From Anaerolineales bacterium (GTDB lineage Bacteria > Chloroflexota > Anaerolineae > Anaerolineales > Villigracilaceae), in assembly GCA_013140605.1 (NCBI GenBank), contig JABFSL010000111.1, positions 1 through 39,573 of the forward strand: a DNA stretch of 39,573 bases, given 5' to 3'. Positions 1 through 6,326 of the stretch are shown here, in pieces. Positions within the stretch are counted from its first letter, which is position 1. Every line of letters begins with the position of its first letter. The notes beneath the pieces are model-generated. The model was not told the DNA's origin. It searched no databases and was given only the letters and a program-made list of their open reading frames with translations. A program made the translations under genes and the position numbers.

Positions 1-64
1 TTGGATACCGTAAACCATTTCTTGCAATTGCTTGAATTGAGTCTAGCATTGAGAAAATATCCAT
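1..64 (-). CDS. NUDIX hydrolase N-terminus (partial, second integron cassette)
   Basis: An open frame begins at ATG 64-62 and runs off the left edge, so only about 21 codons are visible. They read MDIFSMLDSIQAIARNGLRY, which resembles the N-terminal helical segment (D-x-x-x-L-L-D-x-I-Q-A-I-A-R-x-G-L-x-Y) found ahead of the catalytic domain in many ADP-ribose/NUDIX pyrophosphatases. The Nudix box itself would lie outside the window. An AAAGGG stretch upstream can serve as ribosome binding site. The gene sits about 50 nt downstream of the attC recombination point, the same spacing as the gene in cassette 1. It is therefore read as the gene of the second cassette. The function is inferred from this short N-terminus only. 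Confidence 0.5.
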   Translation of the reverse strand, partial: MDIFSMLDSIQAIARNGLRYP

Positions 65-107
65 TCAAAATTTCCCTTTGAACTCCTGACTAATTTTGCA
101 AGGGGCG

Positions 108-237
108 TGCCAACGGTTTGCGTTACCCGCGCTGGGGCGGGCGGCGGGACGCCGTCCGACTGGAAAAATGCTGAGGCGTAGAAAACTGCTTGGAATCGCG
201 CCAAAATCCCCAGCGTCGGGTGCACGCTTTGTTGGGC
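108..237 (-). other. attC recombination site of cassette 1
   Basis: Read on the - strand, the site starts with R'' GCCCAAC (237-231) and ends with R' GTTGGCA (114-108). Between them the two arms pair: AAAGCGTGCACCCGACG then CTGGGG on one side, and CCCCAGCGCGGGT then AACGCAAACC on the other. Unpaired positions fall in between, as expected for a bottom-strand attC hairpin. The central part is about 70 nt. R' departs from the GTTRRRY consensus at its last two bases. However, the first bases of cassette 1 (985 downward, TTGGGCAGGCAC) restore a perfect complement of R'' in the excised circle. Confidence 0.8.
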
Positions 238-325
238 AGGCACGATGAACGCAGGACAAACTTGCTATAAAAAATAACTCAATTATTGCTTGATTTATTT
301 TACCCTCGTTTTTTAGGGGAATGAA

Positions 326-940
326 TTAGCAAATTTTATGGAGAGGTGGAAACTCAGAGTTACCAGGCCACATTAACCCTTTGCTGTAATACTCTTCGAC
401 ATAATTAACATATTGTTTCCATAAATGGGGATGGTTCAAGTCAAAAATATCAAATAGCCTTTGTTCATAATGTTCCCATAATGCTGCATGGCGTCTTGCC
501 ATTATTTCTGCATTCCGCCATCCACGATTTTTATTGACTTGATAAAAACCTTGCAAGAAATCAGGGCGTTTAGAATTACTATCTGTTGCGAGCCCGTCCA
601 GAAATTTCAATGCAAGATGATCATCATGCCAACAATAATGCTTTTCGCCGTTCCAATCCATAATTTTTTTATCAATTGGGGCATGTAACCTGCCATACAA
701 TATACTCACGCCTTCTGGATCACCATAACTAGTTGATATTTCCCAGACGAAACGAACGCGGCATTGATTAGACTCGTAAACGATAATGGGCATAGCATTG
801 GGAACAGCACCAGAGTAAATCTTATGAAATCCCCATCGTTTGAAGTTGAAACAATCTTCAATTAAATCGATATACCAAGGAAACTCCACATTGATAACAT
901 GTTCAATTTCTTTTTTATAGTAATCGTCAAATGAAATCAA
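326..940 (-). CDS. Hypothetical protein, integron cassette gene
   Basis: This is a 204-residue protein of no family I recognise, carried in the first cassette. The start is TTG at 940-938, preceded by AGAGG 5-6 nt upstream; no better start lies in frame. It has no signal peptide or membrane segment, so it is probably cytosolic. It is rich in aromatic residues and His/Trp (for example HYCWHDDHLALKF and RHAALWEHYEQRLFDIF) and looks like a folded globular domain. Its base composition is clearly more AT-rich than the surrounding genes, consistent with recent acquisition. Cassette genes are often toxin, antitoxin, immunity or modification proteins, but nothing in the sequence decides between these. 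Confidence 0.8.
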   Translation of the reverse strand: MISFDDYYKKEIEHVINVEFPWYIDLIEDCFNFKRWGFHKIYSGAVPNAMPIIVYESNQCRVRFVWEISTSYGDPEGVSILYGRLHAPIDKKIMDWNGEKHYCWHDDHLALKFLDGLATDSNSKRPDFLQGFYQVNKNRGWRNAEIMARRHAALWEHYEQRLFDIFDLNHPHLWKQYVNYVEEYYSKGLMWPGNSEFPPLHKIC

Positions 941-985
941 TTTTCCTCTGAACTGACTTAATCTTCAATGCAAGTGCCTGCCCAA
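941..985 (-). promoter_or_regulatory. 5' leader of cassette 1 with SD
   Basis: The 45-nt leader runs from the cassette boundary (TTGGGCAGGCAC, 985 downward) to the TTG start at 940. It contains AGAGG as ribosome binding site. No promoter is visible inside it, so expression probably depends on a promoter in the attI region. Confidence 0.5.
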
Positions 986-1060
986 CTATGTTTTATACAG
1001 CGCGTAGCGCTGTATAAACCCCGATTTGGTATCTTATACAGCAATTTCGCTGTATAATCC
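980..1060 (-). other. Probable attI region with paired TTATACAGC repeats
   Basis: The core GTTGGGC (986-980 on -) marks the junction with cassette 1. On the intI side lie two inverted repeats. The first is TTTATACAGCGC (992-1003) with GCGCTGTATAAA (1007-1018), perfect over 12 bp with a 3-nt loop. The second is TTATACAGC (1034-1042) with GCTGTATAA (1049-1057). All four arms share TATACAGC. They could be integrase binding sites, operators for the intI/Pc promoters, or structural elements. A TATAAT at 1053-1058 may be the -10 of intI. The attI role is inferred from position. Confidence 0.55.
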
Positions 1061-1113
1061 CTTTTATTTTCTATAGATTCATTATAACAGTCGCCTCACA
1101 CATAGGGAAGATA

Positions 1114-2097
1114 ATGACTCAAATACCACAACCTCCGCAAAAGAAAAAACTCCTGGAACAATTTCGCGACCAAATTCGCATTAAACAATATTCCCCGCGC
1201 ACCGAAAAAACATACGTTCATTGGGTGCGCGAATATATCCTTTTTCATAACAAACGCCATCCGCGCGAAATGGCAGTCCCTGAAATCAATCAATTTATTA
1301 CCCACCTCGTAGTGGAACGAAAAGCCTCAGCTTCCACTCAGAACCAGGCCATCAGCGCCATCCTCTTTCTTTATCGCAACCTCCTCAACATCACACTCGA
1401 CGAAACCGCCCTTGACTTTATCCGACCCAAAAAAGGCAAACGCGTTCCCATCGTACTTTCAAAAGATGAAGCCCGAGCCGTTATTGCCAGCCTCGCAGGT
1501 CCCTATAAAATCATGGCTCAAATTATGTACGGCAGCGGACTTCGCCTTATGGAGTGTTTACGGCTAAGAGTCAAAGACATTGATTTCGAAAACCACCGCA
1601 TTCTCGTCTATGATGGCAAAGGCGGAGACGACCGCGTTACCATGCTTCCAGAAAGCCTCATTGTTCCATTGCGTGAACATCTTAAAGAAATAAAGATCAT
1701 TCACCAAAAAGACCTTGCCGAAGGTTTTGGCTCGGTTTACATGCCATTTGGATTGGACAAAAAAATTCCCACCGGCCACAAACAATGGATTTGGCAATAC
1801 CTTTTCCCCGCCTCAACCTTAAGTCCTGACCCTGAAACAAAAACAATGCGCCGCCACCATATTCACGAAACTGCTTTACAAAGAGCCATCAGAGATGCCG
1901 CCCGCGCCGCAAAACTGGAGAAGCGCGTTACCCCCCACACCTTTCGTCACTCCTTCGCCACCCATCTCTTGCAGAACAACTACGACATCCGCACCATTCA
2001 GGAACTGCTTGGCCACAAGGATGTAAAAACCACCATGATCTACACCCACGTCCTCCAACGCGGCGGCCTCGCCGTCAAATCCCCCCTCGACAACTAA
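1114..2097 (+). CDS. intI: Integron integrase (IntI-family tyrosine recombinase)
   Basis: This 327-residue site-specific recombinase inserts and excises gene cassettes by attI x attC and attC x attC recombination. An N-terminal core-binding SAM-like domain covers about residues 15-95, and the catalytic domain about 110-320. The catalytic set is visible as R144 ([12 protein letters not shown]), K169, H275-x-x-R278, H301 and the nucleophile Y310. The insertion specific to integron integrases lies at about 190-255, including [10 protein letters not shown] and [13 protein letters not shown]. The C-terminus [12 protein letters not shown] is also typical. ATG at 1114 is preceded by AGGGAAG. It is intact, so the integron is potentially active. 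The stop codon lies in the first unit of a 7-bp repeat array. Confidence 0.93.
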   Translation: MTQIPQPPQKKKLLEQFRDQIRIKQYSPRTEKTYVHWVREYILFHNKRHPREMAVPEINQFITHLVVERKASASTQNQAISAILFLYRNLLNITLDETALDFIRPKKGKRVPIVLSKDEARAVIASLAGPYKIMAQIMYGSGLRLMECLRLRVKDIDFENHRILVYDGKGGDDRVTMLPESLIVPLREHLKEIKIIHQKDLAEGFGSVYMPFGLDKKIPTGHKQWIWQYLFPASTLSPDPETKTMRRHHIHETALQRAIRDAARAAKLEKRVTPHTFRHSFATHLLQNNYDIRTIQELLGHKDVKTTMIYTHVLQRGGLAVKSPLDN

Positions 2098-2153
2098 TTA
2101 CTGATCACTGATTACTGATTACTGATTACTAATTACTAATCACCAATCACTGA
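2098..2153 (+). repeat. Heptamer tandem array 1 (TTACTGA units)
   Basis: Eight consecutive 7-bp units follow the intI stop codon directly: TTACTGA, TCACTGA, TTACTGA, TTACTGA, TTACTAA, TTACTAA, TCACCAA and TCACTGA. The period is exact and only the bases vary. The last codons of intI (CAACTAA) fit as a further degenerate unit. Confidence 0.85.
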
Positions 2154-2168
2154 TCCTTCCCGCCTCCC

Positions 2169-3716
2169 ATGAAAGAGAATCCCTCATTTTTCTCCTCCCG
2201 CGCCGCGTGCATCACAGCCCTGCTTGTGATTTTCATCCTCGGTTTTGCGATTCGACTCTACGATCTCACCGATCTGCCGCTTGAATTTCACTCCACACGC
2301 CAAATGCTTTCGGCGCTCAAAGCGCGCGGCATGTATTACCAAACCCTCTCCGCCTCACAAGTCCCAGCCGAACAGCGCTCCTTTGCCATCCAACAGTGGA
2401 AGATCCGCGCCTCGGTTGAGCCTGAATTCTTAGAGCGTATCGTCGCATTCACCTATCAATTTACTGGCGAACAAGTCTGGATCGCCCGCATCTACTCATC
2501 CCTCTTCTGGCTGATCGGCGCGCTCTTTTTATTTTTACTTGCCCGCGACCTAACTTCCACAGACGGCGCTCTGGCCGCCATCGCCTTTTATCTCTTTTCA
2601 CCCTACGCCATCCTCGCCAGCCGCAGCTTTCAACCCGACCCATTAATGGTCATGCTCATCATCATCTTTTTATGGGCAGTCTACAAATCTTTCCCTTTGC
2701 GAAGCACCCCTGTGGGGCCACCTCAGGGAGAGGGGTGGCCGAAGGCCGGGGTGAGGGACGCCATCCTCGCCGGCCTCTTCGGCGGATTCGCCATCTTCAT
2801 CAAACTCCCTGCGGCCTTCTTTGTCATCGGCGGCGGGGTCGGAGCACTGCTCAGGCGTGGCACACTGCGTGATGCGCTGAAACAGCCCCAGGTCTACGTC
2901 ATGAGCGTGCTGGGCGTCCTCCCGGGCGCGGCCTACGTCATCTACGGCGTCTGGGTCGCTGGCTATCTCGGACAGCAATTCGGCGGGCGTTTCATCCCCT
3001 CGCTTTTTCTCAGTCCATCCTATTACCTCGGCTGGGTTTCGATGCTGAACCTCGTCATCGGTGGCGCGGTCCTGACGCTGGCCCTGCTCGGTCTCTTCTT
3101 TTTGGAGGATAAAAAGCGCCGCTTCCTGCTTGGACTGTGGGCTGGGTACGCCCTCTTTGGCCTTTACTTTAACTATCACATTTCCACCCACGACTATTAC
3201 AGCCTGCCGTTGATCCCCATTGTGGCACTCTCCCTCGCGCCTCTGGCGGACTGGTTCCTCGCCCACCTCGCCAAACTTACCCCATCTCGCCTGATGCGTT
3301 TTGCCGCCTTCTGCCTTCTGCTTTCTGGCACTCTCATGTCTCTCTGGAACACCCGCTCCCAGTTGAATTCAGTTGATTATCGCCCCGAAACGGCGATGTG
3401 GACTGAGATCGCAGAAAAAGTTAGCGAGAATACCCTCGCAGGCCTGACTCAAGATTACGGTCAACGCCTTGCCTATTGGGGCTGGAAGAATATCAACTCG
3501 TGGCCCACTCATGGCGACCTGATCTATCGAAATGACCTGCTCGGCGCACAGCGCGACTTTGAATCTCAATTTGAAGAACTGGCTCTCACAAAGGATTTCT
3601 TTGTAGTAACCGATTTTACCGATCTGGCGCTCCAGCCATTTCTTGAACAGAAGTTGTCTCAATATCCCATATTTGCTGAAGGCAAAGGCTACGTGATCTA
3701 TGATTTACACGAGTGA
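2169..3716 (+). CDS. GT-C (GT39/PMT-like) membrane glycosyltransferase
   Basis: A 515-residue multi-pass protein resembling the ArnT/PMT/GT39 glycosyltransferases, which transfer a sugar from a polyprenyl phosphate donor on the outer face of the membrane. The first TM segment (about 14-31) is followed by an external loop (LPLEFHSTR) and then YSSLFWLIGALFLFLLARDL-type helices. About ten membrane segments can be counted, with a soluble C-terminal region from about 405. The D/E-rich first loop typical of GT-C enzymes is poorly defined. Residues about 179-197 (RSTPVGPPQGEGWPKAGVRD) are encoded by a GC-rich palindromic repeat and look like an in-frame insertion in a loop. The gene leads a polysaccharide locus and its stop lies just before the sulfotransferase start. 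Confidence 0.75.
   Translation: MKENPSFFSSRAACITALLVIFILGFAIRLYDLTDLPLEFHSTRQMLSALKARGMYYQTLSASQVPAEQRSFAIQQWKIRASVEPEFLERIVAFTYQFTGEQVWIARIYSSLFWLIGALFLFLLARDLTSTDGALAAIAFYLFSPYAILASRSFQPDPLMVMLIIIFLWAVYKSFPLRSTPVGPPQGEGWPKAGVRDAILAGLFGGFAIFIKLPAAFFVIGGGVGALLRRGTLRDALKQPQVYVMSVLGVLPGAAYVIYGVWVAGYLGQQFGGRFIPSLFLSPSYYLGWVSMLNLVIGGAVLTLALLGLFFLEDKKRRFLLGLWAGYALFGLYFNYHISTHDYYSLPLIPIVALSLAPLADWFLAHLAKLTPSRLMRFAAFCLLLSGTLMSLWNTRSQLNSVDYRPETAMWTEIAEKVSENTLAGLTQDYGQRLAYWGWKNINSWPTHGDLIYRNDLLGAQRDFESQFEELALTKDFFVVTDFTDLALQPFLEQKLSQYPIFAEGKGYVIYDLHE
2703..2757 (+). repeat. GC-rich palindromic element inside the GT-C gene
   Basis: This stretch shares GGGAGAGGGG, then CGGGGTGAGGG, with elements at 11897-11934 and 30801-30835. 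It contains nested inverted repeats (GGCCACC with GGTGGCC at 2716-2740; GGCC-GAA-GGCC at 2737-2747). It is translated in frame as part of the glycosyltransferase. Confidence 0.7.
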
Positions 3717-3721
3717 ACCGC

Positions 3722-4645
3722 ATGAATAAAATAAACAAACCTCTCCTTGTCACGGGCATTCACCGCAGCGCCACCTCCTGGATCGGGCGCATGTTGGCTG
3801 TTGGCGGCGGCCTGACCTACGCCAACGAACCGCTGAGCGTCTCACATCGTCAGGGCGTGCTGGGCATGGATGTCAAACACTGGTACGCCTATATCATCGA
3901 AGAGAACGAGTCGCAGTATCTGCCCGCGGTTCAGGATTTGGTGAAACTGCGTTATCAATTCTATAAAGAGTTGCGCACCATTCAATCCCGTAAAGATGTC
4001 TTGCGCATGGGGCGTGACCTCTTCAATTTCACTCTTGGCCGTTTGCGCGGGAATCAGGTATTGTTCAAGGACCCATTTGCCTCCTTCTCCACGCCCTGGT
4101 TCGCCGACCGCCTGGGTTTTCAAGTGGTGATCTCCATTCGACATCCTGCCGGGTTTGCGGGCAGTCTCAAGCGCATGAATTGGCCCTTCCAGATCGAAGA
4201 CTTGCTGGCTCAGCCGCTTCTGATGCGCGACCATTTGGAACCCTATCGCGCTGAAATGGAATCAGCCCCGGCGGATGATGTTGTTGGCCGCGCCTGTCTG
4301 TTGTGGAATGCACTGTATGGCACGCTTTATAAAACTCTGCAACAGCGCAATGATCTGATCGTTGTGCGCCATGAAGACCTTTCACGTGACCCTGTCAACG
4401 GCTTTCGTGGCTTGTATAAAAAGCTGGGCTATACCTTTACGCCAAAAGTTGAGCATGCCATTTTGAACACCAGCAGTTCCGACAACCCAACCGAACTGAC
4501 TCGCCAGACAAGGCACTCGGTCAAGGTCGATAGCCGCGCCAATCTCGATAACTGGAAAAAACGCCTGAGCGCCGAAGACATTAAACGCATTCACAAAATG
4601 ACTGACGAAGTCTCCCATTTGTTTTACAATGAAGATGAATGGTAA
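3722..4645 (+). CDS. Sulfotransferase family protein
   Basis: A PAPS-dependent sulfotransferase-like protein of 307 residues. The 5'-phosphosulfate binding loop is seen near the N-terminus (TGIHRSATSWIGRML, residues about 10-24). A second typical segment is VVISIRHPAGFAGSLKRMNW (about 140-159), matching the R-x-P 3'-phosphate region of this family. VVRHEDLSRDP (about 220-230) also fits the family. The start is taken at ATG 3722; a GTG at 3713 overlapping the previous stop is the alternative. The neighbours are glycosyltransferases, so it probably sulfates a surface glycan, although sulfotransferase-like folds with other roles exist. Confidence 0.8.
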   Translation: MNKINKPLLVTGIHRSATSWIGRMLAVGGGLTYANEPLSVSHRQGVLGMDVKHWYAYIIEENESQYLPAVQDLVKLRYQFYKELRTIQSRKDVLRMGRDLFNFTLGRLRGNQVLFKDPFASFSTPWFADRLGFQVVISIRHPAGFAGSLKRMNWPFQIEDLLAQPLLMRDHLEPYRAEMESAPADDVVGRACLLWNALYGTLYKTLQQRNDLIVVRHEDLSRDPVNGFRGLYKKLGYTFTPKVEHAILNTSSSDNPTELTRQTRHSVKVDSRANLDNWKKRLSAEDIKRIHKMTDEVSHLFYNEDEW

Positions 4646-4687
4646 CTCCACTACTCACTGCCCACTATCCACTACCCACTGACCTCT
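4646..4687 (+). repeat. Heptamer tandem array 2 (CCCACTA-type units)
   Basis: Exact 7-bp periodicity fills the spacer between the sulfotransferase and GT2 genes: CTCCACT, ACTCACT, GCCCACT, ATCCACT, ACCCACT, and a final degenerate GACCTCT that abuts the next start codon. No ribosome binding site is visible for the downstream gene. Confidence 0.8.
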
Positions 4688-4688
4688 A

Positions 4689-5459
4689 ATGCCTAATTCC
4701 CCTCTCGTCTCCATCATTACTCCATCCTTCAATCAAGCGCGTTATCTTGAAGCCACGATCCAATCCGTGCTTGAGCAGGATTATCCGCATATCGAGTACA
4801 TCATTGTTGATGGCGGCTCTTCCGATGGCAGTGTGGATGTCATCAAAAAATATGCGGGTAGACTCGCCTGGTGGGTCAGCGAACAGGACAAGGGTCAGAC
4901 CGACGCGATCAACAAAGGCTTCAACCGTGCAAGTGGCGAGATCCTCGCGTGGTTGAACTCAGACGATACCTATAATCCAGGTGCGGTCAGCGCGGCGGTT
5001 AAATATCTAACTGAAAACCCCGATGTGGCCATGGTCTATGCCGACTGTAACTACATCAACGAGCAGGGCGCTGTGATCGGTAAATTCAACTCCGCGCAAA
5101 CAGATCATCGCCGACTGCGCGAAGGTTATGTCCATATCCCTCAGCAGACCATGTTCTTCCGCGCCAACTATTGGCAGGAACTTGGTCCGCTTGACTCGTC
5201 TTTTTATTTCGCAATGGATTACGACCTGTGGACGCGCATCGCCGCGCGTGCGCCGATCAAATATCTGGCGGGGCAGATGTGGGCAAACTTCCGCATTCAC
5301 ACCTCGGGCAAAACCACTTCGGCAGATGACCGCTGCTGGCCTGAAATGCTGCGAGTCCATTATCGTGACGGTGGTGGTTTCTTTTCCATTATTGTGGCAA
5401 AATACTATCTAAGAAAGATCATTGGCCCGCTTTGGAAGCGGCGCATCAAACAAAAATAA
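4689..5459 (+). CDS. Family 2 glycosyltransferase
   Basis: A 256-residue GT-A fold glycosyltransferase. The N-terminal segment VSIITPSFNQARYLEATIQS and the EYIIVDGGSSDGS motif (about 36-48) form the nucleotide-sugar binding site. N90-S-D-D93 is the DxD-type metal site. It would act on the cytoplasmic face, adding a sugar to a lipid-linked or other acceptor in polysaccharide assembly. The ATG at 4689 directly follows a heptamer repeat array and has no Shine-Dalgarno sequence, so translation is probably coupled or weak. The acceptor cannot be told from sequence. Confidence 0.88.
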   Translation: MPNSPLVSIITPSFNQARYLEATIQSVLEQDYPHIEYIIVDGGSSDGSVDVIKKYAGRLAWWVSEQDKGQTDAINKGFNRASGEILAWLNSDDTYNPGAVSAAVKYLTENPDVAMVYADCNYINEQGAVIGKFNSAQTDHRRLREGYVHIPQQTMFFRANYWQELGPLDSSFYFAMDYDLWTRIAARAPIKYLAGQMWANFRIHTSGKTTSADDRCWPEMLRVHYRDGGGFFSIIVAKYYLRKIIGPLWKRRIKQK

Positions 5460-5521
5460 GGAATGCGGACTTTTGAATTTTTACAAATTAACCGAGCAAT
5501 ACAAAACCAGAAATTCAGCCA

Positions 5522-5600
5522 CAGATTTACCCTGCGGGCACGATGTCACGAATTCCCGCAGATTTCTTGGTATTCGTGTAAATCTGCGAAATTCGCGGCT
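5522..5600. repeat. Nested inverted repeats in spacer (AAATCTG family)
   Basis: The 186-nt spacer between the GT2 and Wzz-like genes contains CAGATTTAC (5522-5530) facing GTAAATCTG (5578-5586). It also has GCGGG (5534-5538) facing CCCGC (5555-5559), and CACGAAT facing ATTCGTG (about 5548 and 5572). The pairings exclude one another in part. A further CAGATTTC copy lies at 5559-5566. It looks like a dispersed intergenic repeat rather than a terminator, because there is no T tract. Confidence 0.45.
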
Positions 5601-5650
5601 AAAGTTTTTTGCTAGGTTTAATAGTTAATCTACAATAGTTCGCCATATGT

Positions 5651-5673
5651 TGCGGATTGAAATCCGCATTCCA
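5651..5673. repeat. 23-bp hairpin repeat, copy 1
   Basis: A short hairpin element, TGCGGATT then a purine-rich loop, TCCGC and TTCCA. It matches 11137-11159 except for three purine exchanges. It lies immediately upstream of the Wzz-like start and makes an upstream ATG (5647) look like a start codon. Confidence 0.6.
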
Positions 5674-5685
5674 CTATATGATCCC

Positions 5686-6312
5686 ATGAAAAATATTTTC
5701 TCTTCACCCTCCCTCGACGATCTTATCAACCTGCTCAAAGCGTGGCGCTTTTGGGTCTTGGGCGCGTTGTTTGGCGCTGTGATCGGCGCGGCAATTTACT
5801 ATATTGCTCCACCTCAATATCGCGCCCGCGCCACAGTCAATGTGGATTTCAATTTGGAGCAAGCCTGGCCCAAGGATGTGGATCGTCAGCAGTTCTTTTA
5901 TCTTGACCGTGAAGTGCGCAAAATGGTGGAGATCGCCTGGTCGGATGATGTCATGAGTCAGTTGTCATCCGAATTCGCCATTCCCGTACAAGATCTGCGC
6001 GGCGGAAAATTATTGCTTAGTCAACCCGCTGATGCGGGCTGGCATTTTTTTGCGGATGACAGTGACCCAAAAATTGCGGAGGCGCTTGCCTCTGCCTGGG
6101 CGGATACTTTCTCAGTAAAAGTGCAGGCGGATATCGATGATGGAAATATCAACGAGTTTGTCCGCCTCGAAGTCATACAATCTGAAAATCTGCCAATCGA
6201 ACGCCGCGTCCCCTTAAGTGGATATTTGCTCGCGGGTTCCTTTGGCTTTCTCACGCTGGCGGTCTTTGTGATTCTATTCATCAAGCCGAAATCGGAGTCC
6301 AACGTCTCCTGA
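5686..6312 (+). CDS. Wzz/chain-length determinant-like membrane protein
   Basis: A 208-residue protein with a membrane helix near residues 22-44 (FWVLGALFGAVIGAAIYYIAP), a periplasmic/extracytoplasmic region and a second helix near the C-terminus (about 177-197, LLAGSFGFLTLAVFVILFI). This is the topology of Wzz/polysaccharide co-polymerases, which set polymer length together with a Wzy polymerase, and the next gene is Wzy-like. The central domain is shorter than in most Wzz proteins and no BY-kinase domain is attached. I chose ATG 5686 because the upstream in-frame ATG at 5647 reads through the hairpin repeat. No clear SD is seen for either. Confidence 0.7.
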   Translation: MKNIFSSPSLDDLINLLKAWRFWVLGALFGAVIGAAIYYIAPPQYRARATVNVDFNLEQAWPKDVDRQQFFYLDREVRKMVEIAWSDDVMSQLSSEFAIPVQDLRGGKLLLSQPADAGWHFFADDSDPKIAEALASAWADTFSVKVQADIDDGNINEFVRLEVIQSENLPIERRVPLSGYLLAGSFGFLTLAVFVILFIKPKSESNVS

Positions 6313-6326
6313 CGTTGAGCAGGTTT

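Larger units (their letters stand above)
1..2097. other. Integron (intI, attI, cassette 1, attC, start of cassette 2)
   Basis: The layout is that of the intI-proximal end of an integron. The integrase is on +, and the cassette genes are on - and point away from it. A recombination core GTTGGGC on the - strand (986-980) lies between them. An imperfect 130-bp palindrome (attC) follows the first cassette gene, and a second short-leader gene follows that. The array continues beyond position 1, so the number of cassettes is unknown. No transposition or plasmid genes are near, and house-keeping genes flank it on the right, so a chromosomal integron is likely. Confidence 0.85.

Noticed and set aside
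992-1057. LexA (SOS) box in front of intI
   Set aside because: The CTGT and ACAG half-sites are present, but not with the 8-nt spacing; the arms face the other way in each hairpin.
1114-2097. Phage or XerC/D recombinase
   Set aside because: The integron-specific insertion (WQY..FP...RHH) and an adjacent attC with oriented cassettes point to IntI.
2098-2153. CRISPR-like short repeats
   Set aside because: Units are 7 bp and directly adjacent, without spacers; no cas genes are present.
2670-3266. Long open frame on - inside the glycosyltransferase gene
   Set aside because: It is a mirror of a GC-rich membrane-protein gene, shows no domain, and conflicts with the clear + strand protein.
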